Shown here: positions 38,354 through 47,362 of the stretch, one piece after another
How the letters are laid out: each line of letters begins with the position of its first letter
Position numbering within the stretch: position 1 is the stretch's first letter
Assembly (NCBI RefSeq): GCF_017873215.1
Contig: NZ_JAGGKA010000017.1
Coordinates: 1-64,000 of the forward strand
Direction: 5' to 3'
Source: Clostridium tetanomorphum
Lineage (GTDB): Bacteria; Bacillota; Clostridia; Clostridiales; Clostridiaceae
Length of the DNA: 64,000 bases
Position numbers and translations under genes: made by a program
The notes under the pieces: model-generated
Database searches by the model: none
Told to the model about the DNA's origin: nothing
Seen by the model: only the letters and a program-made list of their open reading frames with translations

Positions 38354-38854
38354 ATGTCTTTCATTACCACCATACTTACTGCAACTTTAGTAGCATTAAG
38401 TTTTCTTCTAAAAATTAAAGATGAAAATTCTAATAAGAAAATAAGTAAGACTGAAAAAAACATAAAATTTATATTATTCTTTATAATTGTTATATCCTCT
38501 GTATTTTTATTAATATACACATACATAGAACCTAAAATTATAATAAGTTCTGAGAATATAAAAATTAATGGTATGTACGGAGAATCGCACAATATTAAAG
38601 AAATACTTAATGTAGATTTAATAGAAACTCTTCCTAATATATTGTCTAAATCCCATGGTATTTCAATAGGAAATGTACATAAAGGTCTTTTTAAATTAAG
38701 TGATATAGGATTATCTAAATTATTTATTCATTCCAATAAAGGCCCATATGTTTTTATTAAATTTGAGAATAATACTTATATGATAATCAATTTTAGAAAT
38801 ACTAATAATACTTATACACTTTTTAATAGACTTCTAAGATATATTAATAAATAA
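38354..38854 (+). CDS. membrane protein with a PH-like C-terminal domain
   Basis: The protein has about 166 residues from the ATG at 38354, which has GAGGTG 6 bases upstream. Two hydrophobic helices (about 3-17 and 38-55) are followed by a beta-rich domain (about 60-165) starting KIIISSENIKINGMYG, which has the look of bacterial PH domains. Orientation and ligand are unknown. It is followed by a terminator shared with the convergent 2H phosphoesterase. Confidence 0.65.
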   Translation: MSFITTILTATLVALSFLLKIKDENSNKKISKTEKNIKFILFFIIVISSVFLLIYTYIEPKIIISSENIKINGMYGESHNIKEILNVDLIETLPNILSKSHGISIGNVHKGLFKLSDIGLSKLFIHSNKGPYVFIKFENNTYMIINFRNTNNTYTLFNRLLRYINK

Positions 38855-38880
38855 GCTGGCAAATTGAATTTGCCAGCTTA
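38852..38880. terminator. bidirectional terminator between the PH-like and 2H phosphoesterase genes
   Basis: The arms 38852-38865 and 38867-38880 pair perfectly over 14 bases around one central base; the innermost A/T pairs would open to form the loop. It overlaps both stop codons. Confidence 0.7.
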
Positions 38881-39426
38881 AAATTCTCTTAATGGAAAAC
38901 TTTTTACTACCATTTCTCTTCTATTATTTATAGGTTTCCATAACTCTATTCTTTCTATAGTAGCAACTTTCTTTAATTGTTTTCCCTTTGTATATTCACA
39001 AGCAGACAAATATTCCCTGCTTGACCACTCTCTTATTGCATAATTAGTATTAGCTAATGAAATATGTAAATCCCAATTGTCAATATTATCCCTTACTTTA
39101 AATCCATGCATTTTTAGCATTTCATTTATATGTCTAGTTAATCTTATAATGTAACCTTTATTTTCCACTTTTAAATTTACAGATTTATATGGAGGATCAA
39201 AACAGATTGCTCCATCTATCATTACTTTAAACTTTTTATAAGGCCTTAATATTTTATTAATTAATTTACTCAATTCTTCCATGTCTGGATCTTCTATAAC
39301 GTCTAACGTTATATGTAGCATTGGTGTATTCTTATATATTTTATATTTTTTACATAATTTTTTTTGAACTTCTTCCATATAGTTATAAGATTCCCCATCA
39401 AAAACAGCAACTAAATAATACTTCAT
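38878..39426 (-). CDS. 2H phosphoesterase (2'-5' RNA ligase/LigT-like)
   Basis: The 182-residue protein has the two HxS/T motifs that define the superfamily: LHITLDV near residue 40 and LHISLAN near residue 126. The conserved hydrophobic pattern between them is present. Such enzymes open 2',3'-cyclic phosphates or hydrolyse 2'-5' linkages in RNA or nucleotides. The substrate here is unknown. Monocistronic. Confidence 0.82.
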   Translation of the reverse strand: MKYYLVAVFDGESYNYMEEVQKKLCKKYKIYKNTPMLHITLDVIEDPDMEELSKLINKILRPYKKFKVMIDGAICFDPPYKSVNLKVENKGYIIRLTRHINEMLKMHGFKVRDNIDNWDLHISLANTNYAIREWSSREYLSACEYTKGKQLKKVATIERIELWKPINNRREMVVKSFPLREF

Positions 39427-39554
39427 TTCTATCCCCCAATTTTTAAATTTAATATATGTTTAAAAATAAATTATATGCATATTAAAATCTTATCAGTAGA
39501 GTAATAAAGATTTTCATAAATAATAATAAAATTGTCATTTGGGAGGGAGCATTT

Positions 39555-39712
39555 ATGCAACTCAATAATAGTATAGCATGTACAGTATCTGAGTGCAAAT
39601 ATGACCATAAACAAGACGATTATTGCGTATTAGTAAAATTCAAGTTTGAAAACATGATCCTACAGCAACAATTATACAGTGTAATTGTTATAATAGTTTT
39701 GAAAAAAATTAA
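39555..39712 (+). pseudogene. DUF1540 protein broken by a frameshift and a stop
   Basis: The first 28 codons read as a DUF1540 N-terminus (NNSIACTVSECKY and DDYC). Near 39636 the reading continues one frame over as KIQV, a TGA at 39647, then HDPTATIIQCNCYNSFEKN and a stop at 39712. DUF1540 proteins normally continue with HDPTAT-type sequence and a final pair of cysteines. One base is lost in the A run and one nonsense change follows. The ribosome binding site GGGAGGG is still present. The alternative is a truncated 61-residue protein that happens to be used. Confidence 0.7.
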
Positions 39713-39730
39713 TATAATTCCTTTAAATCC

Positions 39731-39770
39731 AAATAAATAAAAAAATCCCTTTGGATTTTTTTATTTATTT
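39731..39770 (+). terminator. intrinsic terminator before murA
   Basis: A perfect 18-bp stem (39731-39748 with 39753-39770), CTTT loop, with a T run inside the right arm. Confidence 0.85.
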
Positions 39771-39907
39771 CTCTATATTCTATTCACATTTTAAAAATAA
39801 ATGTTAAAATAATATGGAGTTATGTTATAATAAGGTTTGTAATAAATTAATTTAGAATTGAACTTTACAAAAGTAAATTTAATATATAAATCTATAGATA
39901 AGGATGG

Positions 39908-41176
39908 ATGCGGGGAATGGATAAATTAGTAATAAATGGTGGTAAACCCCTATATGGAAAAGTAGAAATTAGTGGAGCAAAAAACGCTGCTGTAGCAATT
40001 CTTCCAGCAGCTATAATGGCAAGTAAAGGAACTTGTATAATAGATAATACACCTGATATAGAAGATGTTCATTGTATAGAAAGAATAATTGAAAGTTTAG
40101 GATGCAACGTTAATGTATCTAATACTTCTATAACAATAGATAGTTCTACTTTAAATAGTTATGATGCTAATACAGAAGATGTTAGAAAGATGAGAGCTTC
40201 TTATTATCTTATAGGAGCTTTACTAGGTAGATTTAAGAAAGCTAGAGTTGAAATGCCAGGAGGATGCCCAATAGGGGTAAGACCTATTGATCAACATATA
40301 AAAGGATTCGAAGCCTTAGGAGCAAGAGTTAGCATTGAACATGGTGTTGTTACTGTTGAAGCTGATAGATTAATAGGTACAAATATATTTTTTGATGTAG
40401 TTAGTGTTGGAGCTACAATTAACGTTATGTTAGCTGCAGCATTGGCAGAAGGCACTACTGTACTTGAAAATGCCGCTAAAGAACCTCATGTAGTAGATGT
40501 AGCTAACTTTTTAAATACTATGGGTGCCAATATTAAAGGTGCTGGAACTGACGTTATCAGAATAACAGGAGTTGAAGAACTTAAAGGTTGTTCTTATAGT
40601 GTTATTCCAGATCAAATTGAGGCTGGTACATATATGATAGCAACCGCGGCTTGTGGTGGAGAAGTTACCATAAATAATGTAATTCCAAAACATTTAGAAT
40701 CAATATCTGCTAAACTAATAGAAATGGGCGCTGAGGTCATAGAAAACGGTGATTCCGTTACTATTAAGTCAAATAAAAATCTAAAAGGAGTAAATGTAAA
40801 AACTCTACCTTATCCTGGATTCCCTACAGATGTTCAACAACCTATGAGTGCAATTTTATGTATTTCTAAAGGTAGAAGCATGATTAATGAAAGCATTTGG
40901 GAAAGTAGATTTAAACATGTAGATGAATTAAAAAAGATGGGTGCTAGTATTAAGGTAGAAGGTAGAACTGCTATTATAGATGGTGTAGACAGATTAACTG
41001 GTGCAGTAGTTAAAGCAACAGACTTAAGAGCTGGTGCTGCCATGATAATAGCTGGACTTATTGCAGAAGGCTCAACAGAAGTTTTAAATATAGAACATAT
41101 AGATAGAGGATACCCTAATATTGAAAATAAATTTAATAAATTAGGTGCTGAAATAAAAAGAGTTACTGTTTTATAA
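39908..41176 (+). CDS. murA: UDP-N-acetylglucosamine 1-carboxyvinyltransferase
   Basis: The 422-residue protein has MurA signatures: [14 protein letters not shown], the catalytic cysteine loop [14 protein letters not shown] (Cys near 118, the fosfomycin target) and [13 protein letters not shown] near the end. It adds enolpyruvate to UDP-GlcNAc, the first committed step of peptidoglycan synthesis. The start is uncertain: ATG 39908 follows AAGGA by 4 bases, while ATG 39917 gives the usual MDKLVI beginning. It leads a tight group with walJ and gerMN. Confidence 0.95.
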   Translation: MRGMDKLVINGGKPLYGKVEISGAKNAAVAILPAAIMASKGTCIIDNTPDIEDVHCIERIIESLGCNVNVSNTSITIDSSTLNSYDANTEDVRKMRASYYLIGALLGRFKKARVEMPGGCPIGVRPIDQHIKGFEALGARVSIEHGVVTVEADRLIGTNIFFDVVSVGATINVMLAAALAEGTTVLENAAKEPHVVDVANFLNTMGANIKGAGTDVIRITGVEELKGCSYSVIPDQIEAGTYMIATAACGGEVTINNVIPKHLESISAKLIEMGAEVIENGDSVTIKSNKNLKGVNVKTLPYPGFPTDVQQPMSAILCISKGRSMINESIWESRFKHVDELKKMGASIKVEGRTAIIDGVDRLTGAVVKATDLRAGAAMIIAGLIAEGSTEVLNIEHIDRGYPNIENKFNKLGAEIKRVTVL

Positions 41177-41190
41177 GGTGGAGAATTATT

Positions 41191-41976
41191 ATGAATTTTT
41201 GTTCTTTATATAGCGGAAGCAGTGGTAATAGTATTTTTGTTTCTTCTAAGAATACTAAAATACTTATAGATGCTGGTCTTCCAGGTAAAAGTATAGATAA
41301 AGCTTTAAATGACATAGGTGAAAATCCTAACGAAATAGATGCAATATTTGTAACCCATGAGCATACAGATCACACAAAAGGAGTGGGTGTATTATCAAGA
41401 AAATATGATATTCCTATTTATACTCATCCTCTCACATGGAAGTCTATGATGTCCAATATAGGAAAAATCAAAGATAAAAATATTAGATTTATAGATAGTG
41501 AATGTGTAACCATTAACGATATGGATATCATTAGTTATAAGATTCCCCATGACGCAGTATCACCCCAAGGTTATGCTGTATATAGTGAAAACAAAAAATT
41601 TTGTTTAGCTACAGACTTGGGCCATTTTTCTAAAGAGGTGGAATATGCCCTTAAAGATGCAGATGCAATCTTAATTGAAAGTAATCATGACGTAGAAATG
41701 TTAAAATTCGGGCCGTATCCTTATCCATTAAAAAAACGAATTCTAAGTAATGTTGGACATTTATCTAATGAAGATTGTGGCAATGCTATAGTAGACTTAA
41801 TAGCTAAAGGGAATAAAAAAATAATGCTAGGCCATTTAAGTAAAACTAACAATTATCCTGAATTAGCATATCAAACTGTAGTAAGTGTATTATTGGAAAA
41901 CGGAGTTGAGTTAGAAAAAGATATAGAATTGTTCATGGCCAAACGAGATATGCCAAGCAATTATATAGAATTCTAA
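41191..41976 (+). CDS. MBL-fold metallohydrolase WalJ/YycJ
   Basis: The 261-residue protein has the metallo-beta-lactamase metal motif THEHTDHTKG near residues 54-63, later the metal Asp in CLATDLGH and His in MLGHLSK. The start CSLYSGSSGNS is typical for YycJ-like proteins. These are predicted 5' exonucleases and have been linked to cell-wall and DNA-damage phenotypes. It follows murA with a 14-base gap, and GGTGG precedes the ATG. Confidence 0.88.
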   Translation: MNFCSLYSGSSGNSIFVSSKNTKILIDAGLPGKSIDKALNDIGENPNEIDAIFVTHEHTDHTKGVGVLSRKYDIPIYTHPLTWKSMMSNIGKIKDKNIRFIDSECVTINDMDIISYKIPHDAVSPQGYAVYSENKKFCLATDLGHFSKEVEYALKDADAILIESNHDVEMLKFGPYPYPLKKRILSNVGHLSNEDCGNAIVDLIAKGNKKIMLGHLSKTNNYPELAYQTVVSVLLENGVELEKDIELFMAKRDMPSNYIEF

Positions 41977-41991
41977 GGGATGGTGAATATT

Positions 41992-42555
41992 ATGAAAAAA
42001 TGGGTTATTATCAGTATATGCTGTCTATTAACTTTATCTTTAATTCTTAGTGGTTGTGAAAAAAAGGATAAACTAAGTATACAAAATAAGGAAAAAATCG
42101 AAAAAATAACTCTACCTAATTCTAAAGATGATGTCATAGACTTAGAATTATATTTCGACTCTTCAAAAGACAATAAACAATCTGAAATAGCAAAAGAGGA
42201 AAGATTAATAAAAAAAGATGAGTTTATAGGTGAACTCATTATTCATGAACTTATAAAAGGTCCTACTGTAAATAGCAAATTAAGACCTATTCTTCCAAAG
42301 AATACTAGACTATTAAGTTTTTCAATAAAAGATAAGATAGCTTATGTAAATTTAAGTAAAGAAGCTTCAACAAAAATGTCGTCTAACAAAGAAGAAGCTT
42401 CCTTAAAAGGATTAATCTGGTCATTAACAAGTTTATCTTCTATTGAAAAAGTTAAAATACTAGTAGAAAATAAAAATATAGATACTTTAGGTGGAAATTT
42501 TGATATATCTAAACCCTTAGGAAAAACGGATTTGGATAATGCAAAAAAGAAATAA
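41992..42555 (+). CDS. GerMN-domain lipoprotein
   Basis: The 187-residue protein starts at ATG 41992 behind GGGATGGTG; an in-frame ATG at 41980 lies too close to the upstream stop. Its lipoprotein signal ends LILSGCEKK. A GerMN domain covers about 70-170 (ELIKGPTVNSKLRPILP, KIAYVNLSKEA, IWSLTSLSSIEKVKI). GerM proteins take part in spore germination and sporulation in Bacillus. It lies 15 bases after walJ and ends the murA group. Confidence 0.85.
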   Translation: MKKWVIISICCLLTLSLILSGCEKKDKLSIQNKEKIEKITLPNSKDDVIDLELYFDSSKDNKQSEIAKEERLIKKDEFIGELIIHELIKGPTVNSKLRPILPKNTRLLSFSIKDKIAYVNLSKEASTKMSSNKEEASLKGLIWSLTSLSSIEKVKILVENKNIDTLGGNFDISKPLGKTDLDNAKKK

Positions 42556-42651
42556 ATTTAGTTTGAAGATTGAATATAAAATAAATTTTTATTATAATAT
42601 CTTATAGTGTATAAGATAAATTATAAATTTTTTACTAAAGGAGATTTATTT

Positions 42652-43152
42652 ATGAGTTTATATAAAGATTGGACAAATATGGTTATCGATTATGTGAAAA
42701 CGAAAGGTGAAGCTGCTTTTTGGAAAGAATACGGAGCTATTGAAAAGAATATCTATACTAAAATATTAGCTAATCATAATAAGGAAATTAAAGGTTCTAT
42801 TAAAGATTTAGCTATTGAATTTGAAACATCAAGTATATTTTTCATGGGATTTTTAGATGGAATAAATGAAAGCCTTGTAAATTCTATAGACTTAGAGCAA
42901 GTAGAGGAAAATACTGATTTAAATTTAGTTATAGATTTTGAAAAGCTTTATTTTAATATGCTAGATGCAAAGGCAGATTATCTATATAACCTTCCTCAAT
43001 GGGATGCAATATTTTCAGCAGAAAAGAGAAAAGAAATTCATACTGACTGGAAAAATTCAAAAACTGTTGTTAATAAAGACAAAATAGGAAGAAATGATCC
43101 TTGTCCTTGTGGAAGCGGTAAAAAATACAAAAAATGTTGTGGTAACAACTAA
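42652..43152 (+). CDS. SEC-C zinc-binding motif protein
   Basis: The 166-residue protein starts at the ATG with AAGGAG upstream; the frame is open 15 codons further but without a site. A helical body (about 1-140) is followed by the SEC-C motif [19 protein letters not shown], which binds one zinc ion through three Cys and one His/Cys. The motif is best known from the SecA C-terminus, where it binds SecB and ribosomes. What the body does is unknown. Confidence 0.8.
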   Translation: MSLYKDWTNMVIDYVKTKGEAAFWKEYGAIEKNIYTKILANHNKEIKGSIKDLAIEFETSSIFFMGFLDGINESLVNSIDLEQVEENTDLNLVIDFEKLYFNMLDAKADYLYNLPQWDAIFSAEKRKEIHTDWKNSKTVVNKDKIGRNDPCPCGSGKKYKKCCGNN

Positions 43153-43170
43153 AAAATTATAATTACCTTT

Positions 43171-43213
43171 ACAAAAAGCAAGCATATATTAACACAATAT
43201 GCTTGCTTTTTGT
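43171..43213 (+). terminator. intrinsic terminator before rlmH
   Basis: A perfect 17-bp stem (43171-43187 with 43197-43213) with TTTTT in the right arm, after the SEC-C gene. Confidence 0.85.
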
Positions 43214-43253
43214 ATAATGTTTTAAATTAAACAGTATTATAGGAGAAAATAAC

Positions 43254-43733
43254 ATGAATATAACTATTATTTCCGTAGGAAAAATAAAAGAAAAGTTTTT
43301 GAGAGATGCTATAGATGAATATTCCAAAAGACTTACAAGATATTGCAAATTGGAAATCATAGAAGTATCAGACGAAAAAACTCCAGATAATGCATCCCAA
43401 AAAGATGAGTTACTAATAAAAGAAAAAGAAGGAGAAAAAATTTTAAAATATATAAAAGATACTAACTTTGTAGTATGTCTTGCCATAGACGGTAAAATGC
43501 TATCTTCAGAAGATTTAGCATCCTTTATACAATCTCAAGGGCTGTATGGAAATAGTGATATTTGCTTTATTATAGGTGGCTCTTTAGGTCTTTCAAATAA
43601 AGTACTAAAAAGAGCAGATTACAAGCTCTCATTTTCTAAAATGACTTTTCCCCATCAGCTTATGAGAGTTATTCTATTAGAACAAGTGTATAGAAGCTTT
43701 AGAATAAATAGTGGTGAACCGTATCACAAATAA
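43254..43733 (+). CDS. rlmH: 23S rRNA (pseudouridine1915-N3)-methyltransferase RlmH
   Basis: The 159-residue protein is a full-length SPOUT methyltransferase: [14 protein letters not shown] at the start, IIGGSLGLS as SAM-binding loop, and the end [24 protein letters not shown] with GEPYHK. It methylates the pseudouridine at position 1915 in helix 69 of the large subunit. AGGAG lies before the ATG. It marks the last core gene before the decayed region. Confidence 0.97.
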   Translation: MNITIISVGKIKEKFLRDAIDEYSKRLTRYCKLEIIEVSDEKTPDNASQKDELLIKEKEGEKILKYIKDTNFVVCLAIDGKMLSSEDLASFIQSQGLYGNSDICFIIGGSLGLSNKVLKRADYKLSFSKMTFPHQLMRVILLEQVYRSFRINSGEPYHK

Positions 43734-43753
43734 CTGTAGTTTTTTTGACATGG

Positions 43754-43994
43754 TTAAATATTGGGTAAAGCACTTTTAATAATTTCACGCATAACATGAA
43801 ACGCTTTAGTTCCTATACAATAACAAGTATAAAACTTGGTATTCAACGATTTCAGTTGGGTTGCCACTTCGTGTATGGGCACCTTGGATTCGGATTTCTT
43901 TAACGCAGGGTTGAGTAAGATGGGCTCCACCGATAGTAGCATCTATCTTTTCGCAATGCTTATGAGTGCTTATGAGTGGATTTATATATGGCAA
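43754..43994 (-). pseudogene. C-terminal remnant of an MBL-fold metallohydrolase
   Basis: Two overlapping minus frames read together as the end of an MBL-fold protein. EKIDATIGGAHLTQP (43806-43994 frame) is followed, after a frameshift near 43900, by VATQLKSLN-KFYTCYCIGTKAFHVM (43754-43942 frame). IGG-HL and the C-(H/Y)-C-TG motif belong to the 7,8-dihydropterin-phosphate-synthase-like MBL family. The N-terminal two thirds are missing, because the amidohydrolase gene begins 19 bases away. Identification rests on motif memory. Confidence 0.65.
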
Positions 43995-44012
43995 TCTTCA
44001 CCTGTCCCTTTG

Positions 44013-45062
44013 TTAAATATGGACATTTAATAATTTTTCTGCATTTTTAACGACAATATGTTCCCTAGCTTGTTGATTGTTCTCTGTTGCCTCTAATACT
44101 CTAGAAAGAGTTATTGATTGAGGTAACGCTGGCCAGTCCGAACCGAATAATAATCTTTCATAGCCTACTTCTTGTATTAAATATTGAATACTATCAGTAG
44201 ATTGACAGGATAACTCAGTATAAGTAGCTGGATACTGCTTAAGATACTCTGCGACTAGCTTATATTCACTAATACCACTATGTCCAAAAATAAATTTAAA
44301 ATCTCTTGGTAACTCCTTTAACAGTTCTCCATAAATTTCTACTCGCGTGGATTGTAATAGTTTCCACATTAAGTTTGAAGTGTTGCTTTTCTTTATATGG
44401 GTTAAAGAACCTGTATGAAGAAGTACTGATAATCCTACTTCATGGCATACCTTGAAAACTTCAATAAGCGGCTTAAAATTATTCTTTAATTCCATATCTG
44501 TTATTTTAATCTTATATCCTTTTGCTCCTAAGCTTTTGTACTTTACTAGTTTTTCTGTCATTTTAGGGTCACCAGGATATACAGAACAAAAAGCAGTTAA
44601 TCTATCTGGATAATCCTTAGCCACTTTTAATGCTTCTAAAGAACGGTCATATTTCTTTGAACTTATTGGAAGAACGACATTTCTTTTAATCATGTTTTCT
44701 TCTTGAGATTTAAAACAATTTTCATAGGTTCCACTATGGATAATATATTTAAAAATGTTGTAACCTTCTAAAGAGAATTTTAAAACCGATAATAATCCCT
44801 TCTTTTTTTCATCAGTGCTAATTTTGGTCCAGTAAGGTACTGCCAAATCCATATTGTCTATATCAGGTAAGGTTCTGTAATTTAATGTGTTCCCCTTGGT
44901 ATTTGGATTAATAATCTTAAAGGGTAGAACATTGGACATATGGGTATGAAAATCAATGATGTCTAGTTTTTCACAATAATCAATTATGAAATCACCTTTT
45001 TCATTTAGTTTTAAATACTTTTCCTTCTTAACAAAATCTTGTTTGCTCATCATACAACTCAA
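44013..45062 (-). CDS. amidohydrolase-family metal-dependent hydrolase
   Basis: The 349-residue protein follows the TIM-barrel amidohydrolase plan: metal HxH in IDFHTHMSN (about 35-44), VLLHTGS, FIFGHSG and RLLFGSDWP near the C-terminus with the catalytic Asp. It resembles the amidohydrolase_2 group (decarboxylases and hydrolases for small organic acids). The substrate is unknown. The start may be TTG 45062 or ATG 45053. It lies 20 bases after the TetR gene on the same strand, so the regulator probably controls it. Confidence 0.85.
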   Translation of the reverse strand: MSCMMSKQDFVKKEKYLKLNEKGDFIIDYCEKLDIIDFHTHMSNVLPFKIINPNTKGNTLNYRTLPDIDNMDLAVPYWTKISTDEKKKGLLSVLKFSLEGYNIFKYIIHSGTYENCFKSQEENMIKRNVVLPISSKKYDRSLEALKVAKDYPDRLTAFCSVYPGDPKMTEKLVKYKSLGAKGYKIKITDMELKNNFKPLIEVFKVCHEVGLSVLLHTGSLTHIKKSNTSNLMWKLLQSTRVEIYGELLKELPRDFKFIFGHSGISEYKLVAEYLKQYPATYTELSCQSTDSIQYLIQEVGYERLLFGSDWPALPQSITLSRVLEATENNQQAREHIVVKNAEKLLNVHI

Positions 45063-45082
45063 CCCATTCCTTTAAAACCATC

Positions 45083-45685
45083 TTATTTTTTCATTCCCTC
45101 AATAATAGTCTCCAGCATATCACTGATAGCATCCTCAATACTTTCCTCATCTGCAAACTCATAATTTTCTAAATTTACAACACATGATGTAATCATATAA
45201 GCTGATGTATTCACCTTTAAATCCTTTCTCAATTCGCCTTTGTCCATGTATAATCTTATAGCTTCTTCCAATAATCGATAGCTTTTAGGGAGTTCGTTTT
45301 TCAAAACCTCTTTTCTTAATTCTTGTGGACATTCATTAATAAATTTATCTTTTAATTTCTCTAACAGTGGATCTATATTTTCAAATTTTCCTGCTTCTTC
45401 TAACATTTTTATACAATAATCTTTAAACTCTAGTTTTTCCACATCCTTTTTGATTTTTTCCAGGATATTTTTTTTCTCATTTCCAATTTGACTAAAGATA
45501 TATTGGTATAAGTCATCTTTATTCCTAAAGTATTGATAAAAGCTTCCTTTAGGTATTCCGGCTCCAATGACAATACTATCTATAGTAACTCTGTTATAAT
45601 GAGCTTGGGAAAACTCTCGCATAGCTGAATCAATTATTCTCCTTCTTTTATCCTCTTGTAAATTAAAAAATGTATCTTTCGGCAT
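45083..45685 (-). CDS. TetR/AcrR-family regulator
   Basis: The 200-residue protein has a TetR N-terminal HTH (about 5-50: KRRIIDSAMREFSQAHYNRVTIDSIV and GIPKGSFYQYFRNKDDLY, read in pieces RRIIDSAMREF and GSFYQYFRNKDDLY). A divergent ligand-binding helical domain follows. It heads a two-gene unit with the amidohydrolase. A 17-bp palindrome at 45806-45822, about 120 bases upstream of its start, is a good operator candidate. Confidence 0.9.
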   Translation of the reverse strand: MPKDTFFNLQEDKRRRIIDSAMREFSQAHYNRVTIDSIVIGAGIPKGSFYQYFRNKDDLYQYIFSQIGNEKKNILEKIKKDVEKLEFKDYCIKMLEEAGKFENIDPLLEKLKDKFINECPQELRKEVLKNELPKSYRLLEEAIRLYMDKGELRKDLKVNTSAYMITSCVVNLENYEFADEESIEDAISDMLETIIEGMKK

Positions 45686-45805
45686 ACTGCCATCCTTCCT
45701 TTCTTTTCAATTTCCATGATATAAAAATCTATTAAATGTAATAAAATTTTTTTCCAAACCTTATTCTCTCTTTCCTCCATTTCCCTACCCTCTTTAACAT
45801 ATTTT

Positions 45806-45822
45806 TATGACTGTTAGTCATA
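45806..45822. promoter_or_regulatory. candidate TetR operator
   Basis: TATGACT-GTT-AGTCATA is a perfect dyad of the TGAC-n-GTCA type used by TetR regulators. It sits between the tetR gene and a decayed radical SAM gene on the same strand. Confidence 0.6.
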
Positions 45823-45839
45823 TATTCGCATGAAATTTA

Positions 45840-46112
45840 TCATTTGTCAAGAGTCTTATCATGAGTCTTTGTGGAATATATCAAATCAATCCTGTTTAAT
45901 AACATTCCCTCCGTCCTGTAGGTCGCAGGGAATTCTGTTGCTTGGGACCAATTCCCAGCCTGAACTTCTGCCAAATCAGCTTCAATATCCTCCAAAGAGG
46001 ACATTCTAAATTTGAAGGGAAGGTCATCATAGAGAGTACAAAATTTGCACTTGTGGTGAGTGCAGCCAGCTGTTACTTCAATTAATAGAGAGGATGCCTC
46101 ATATGTAATTTT
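45840..46112 (-). pseudogene. radical SAM protein remnant with an internal deletion
   Basis: An open stretch of 90 codons without a start reads YEASSLLIEVTAGCTHHKC-KFCTLYDDLPFKFRMSSLE, a typical radical SAM N-terminus with CxxxxCxxC-type cysteines. It then jumps to ATEFPATYRTEGMLLNRID and a stop at 45840. The roughly 200 residues of the radical SAM barrel are missing, so an in-frame deletion has joined N- and C-terminal parts. The beginning is also lost (TAG at 46113-46115). G+C is higher than in the neighbouring core genes. Confidence 0.7.
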
Positions 46113-46240
46113 CTAAATATTTCCAGAATAATGCACGTATATCGCTCCTTTGTGATGATTTTTTCTATAAACCGAGTCTCAAAATAGCGGCCTTCCGTTT
46201 CTGATTCAAATGTTACAGCAAAGGTTTTATTTATTCAAGT

Positions 46241-46537
46241 ACGGTCTTTTTATGGTATATAGCTTTTTATAAAGTTCATCGCTTTGGCCAACTAATACGT
46301 CGTTTAGATGGTATAACACAGTCTATACTTACTAAACAGCTTCATGAGTTGGAGGAAGATGTTTTTTTACATCGGGAAATTTACAAAGAAATTCCACCTA
46401 AGGTTGAGTATACTTTAAGTGAACTGGGAAAAAGTTTTATTCCCGTTTTGAATGCCATGATGGACTGGAGTCAAACTCATTTGTGTCCAGGTTATGTGAA
46501 TCCATATATAAAACAAGAAGAAGTGAATAACAAGTAA
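46241..46537 (+). pseudogene. HxlR-family regulator missing its N-terminus
   Basis: A continuous frame from about 46241 reads WYIAFYKVHRFGQLIRRLDG, ITQSILTKQLHELEEDVFLH, PPKVEYTLSELGKSF and ends at 46537. This is most of an HxlR winged helix, including the wing (PPKVEYTLS). The usual start CPV-x-x-LxxIGGKW is absent: the frame runs into unrelated sequence before 46241 and no start codon with a ribosome binding site is found. A short 62-codon ORF from TTG 46349 is unlikely to be functional. Confidence 0.75.
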
Positions 46538-46634
46538 TTTTATTAAGTTAAATTAGTAAGAACATATTAGATAAATGAAAATTAAAGTAAGTTTTAGACC
46601 ATCTCTACTTGATATTAGATTCGGGGATATATGT

Positions 46635-46946
46635 ATGCAGTATTTTACAGGTCAAGTAGCAAAATTTTTGGGTGTTCATCCCAACACAGTAAGACTTTAC
46701 GAAGAACTCAATTTAATTTCAAAGGTCCCTAGAAATATGAAAGTTCTATTTGAAGAGTATGAGGATAGTATTATATTTAGAGTGTATGATTTTGATAGTA
46801 AATATGATTTGAATAAAACTTCATTCACATATTACTTCATGCATCTTCTATCTGTTAGTTTCTTTACATACTTTTTTATAAATACAAATCTAAATATATA
46901 TATTAGTAGTTATTATTTCATATGGCTTTTTATTTATTGTTTATGA
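46635..46946 (+). pseudogene. MerR-family regulator truncated after the HTH
   Basis: The ATG at 46635 opens with YFTGQVAKFLGVHPNTVRLY and EELNLISKVPR, a clear MerR HTH of about 34 residues. The wing residues (usually a GYR motif) do not follow. The frame continues as unrelated, partly hydrophobic sequence (FTYYFMHLLSVSFFTYFF) to 46946. It looks like a MerR gene fused to other DNA by a deletion. It might still make a small DNA-binding peptide. Confidence 0.6.
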
Positions 46947-47105
46947 ACTTCTGGTAAGAAAAATATATTCAATCTTGCTTAATTAAATAAAATTTAAGCA
47001 ACATTTTATTTATATATAATTTATATACATAAATTGTAACAATTTTATTTAAATACAATATAATGTAATTATGTGAGCAACAAATAAGGAGGATAATATA
47101 TAAAT

Positions 47106-47348
47106 ATGGCTCATAATATAAGACCAGAAATTAATATGCCAAATATGGCTTGTATGCCTATTCCCAAATGTATTCCACAGGAAACTGTAATTTGCAATGT
47201 CAGACTAGCTGCTGCATATGTTCCTTATCAAAAACTCTGTACTCTTTTCTCTCCTATAGAAGCGCTTAAACATGGTACTGTTTTTCCTGAGCTCTATAGT
47301 CCTTATGAGGGAAAAAATAAAAAATCCCCCTACTGTGGGTGTAAATAA
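47106..47348 (+). CDS. cotJA: spore coat protein CotJA
   Basis: The 80-residue protein has the CotJA pattern (PNMACMPIPKCIPQETVICN, LAAAYVPYQKLCTLFSP, ALKHGTVFPELY) and ends in a short cysteine tail. CotJ proteins enter the inner spore coat and are made in the mother cell under sigma-E in Bacillus. AAGGAGG lies about 13 bases before the ATG. First gene of the cotJABC operon. It stands in an otherwise decayed region. Confidence 0.93.
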   Translation: MAHNIRPEINMPNMACMPIPKCIPQETVICNVRLAAAYVPYQKLCTLFSPIEALKHGTVFPELYSPYEGKNKKSPYCGCK

Positions 47349-47362
47349 AAGGAGGGTAACTT

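Noticed and set aside
46947-47105. Sigma-E promoter of cotJABC
   Set aside because: The 159-base gap is A/T-rich, with several partial matches (for example AATACAATATAAT) but no unambiguous -35/-10 pair, so it is not annotated.
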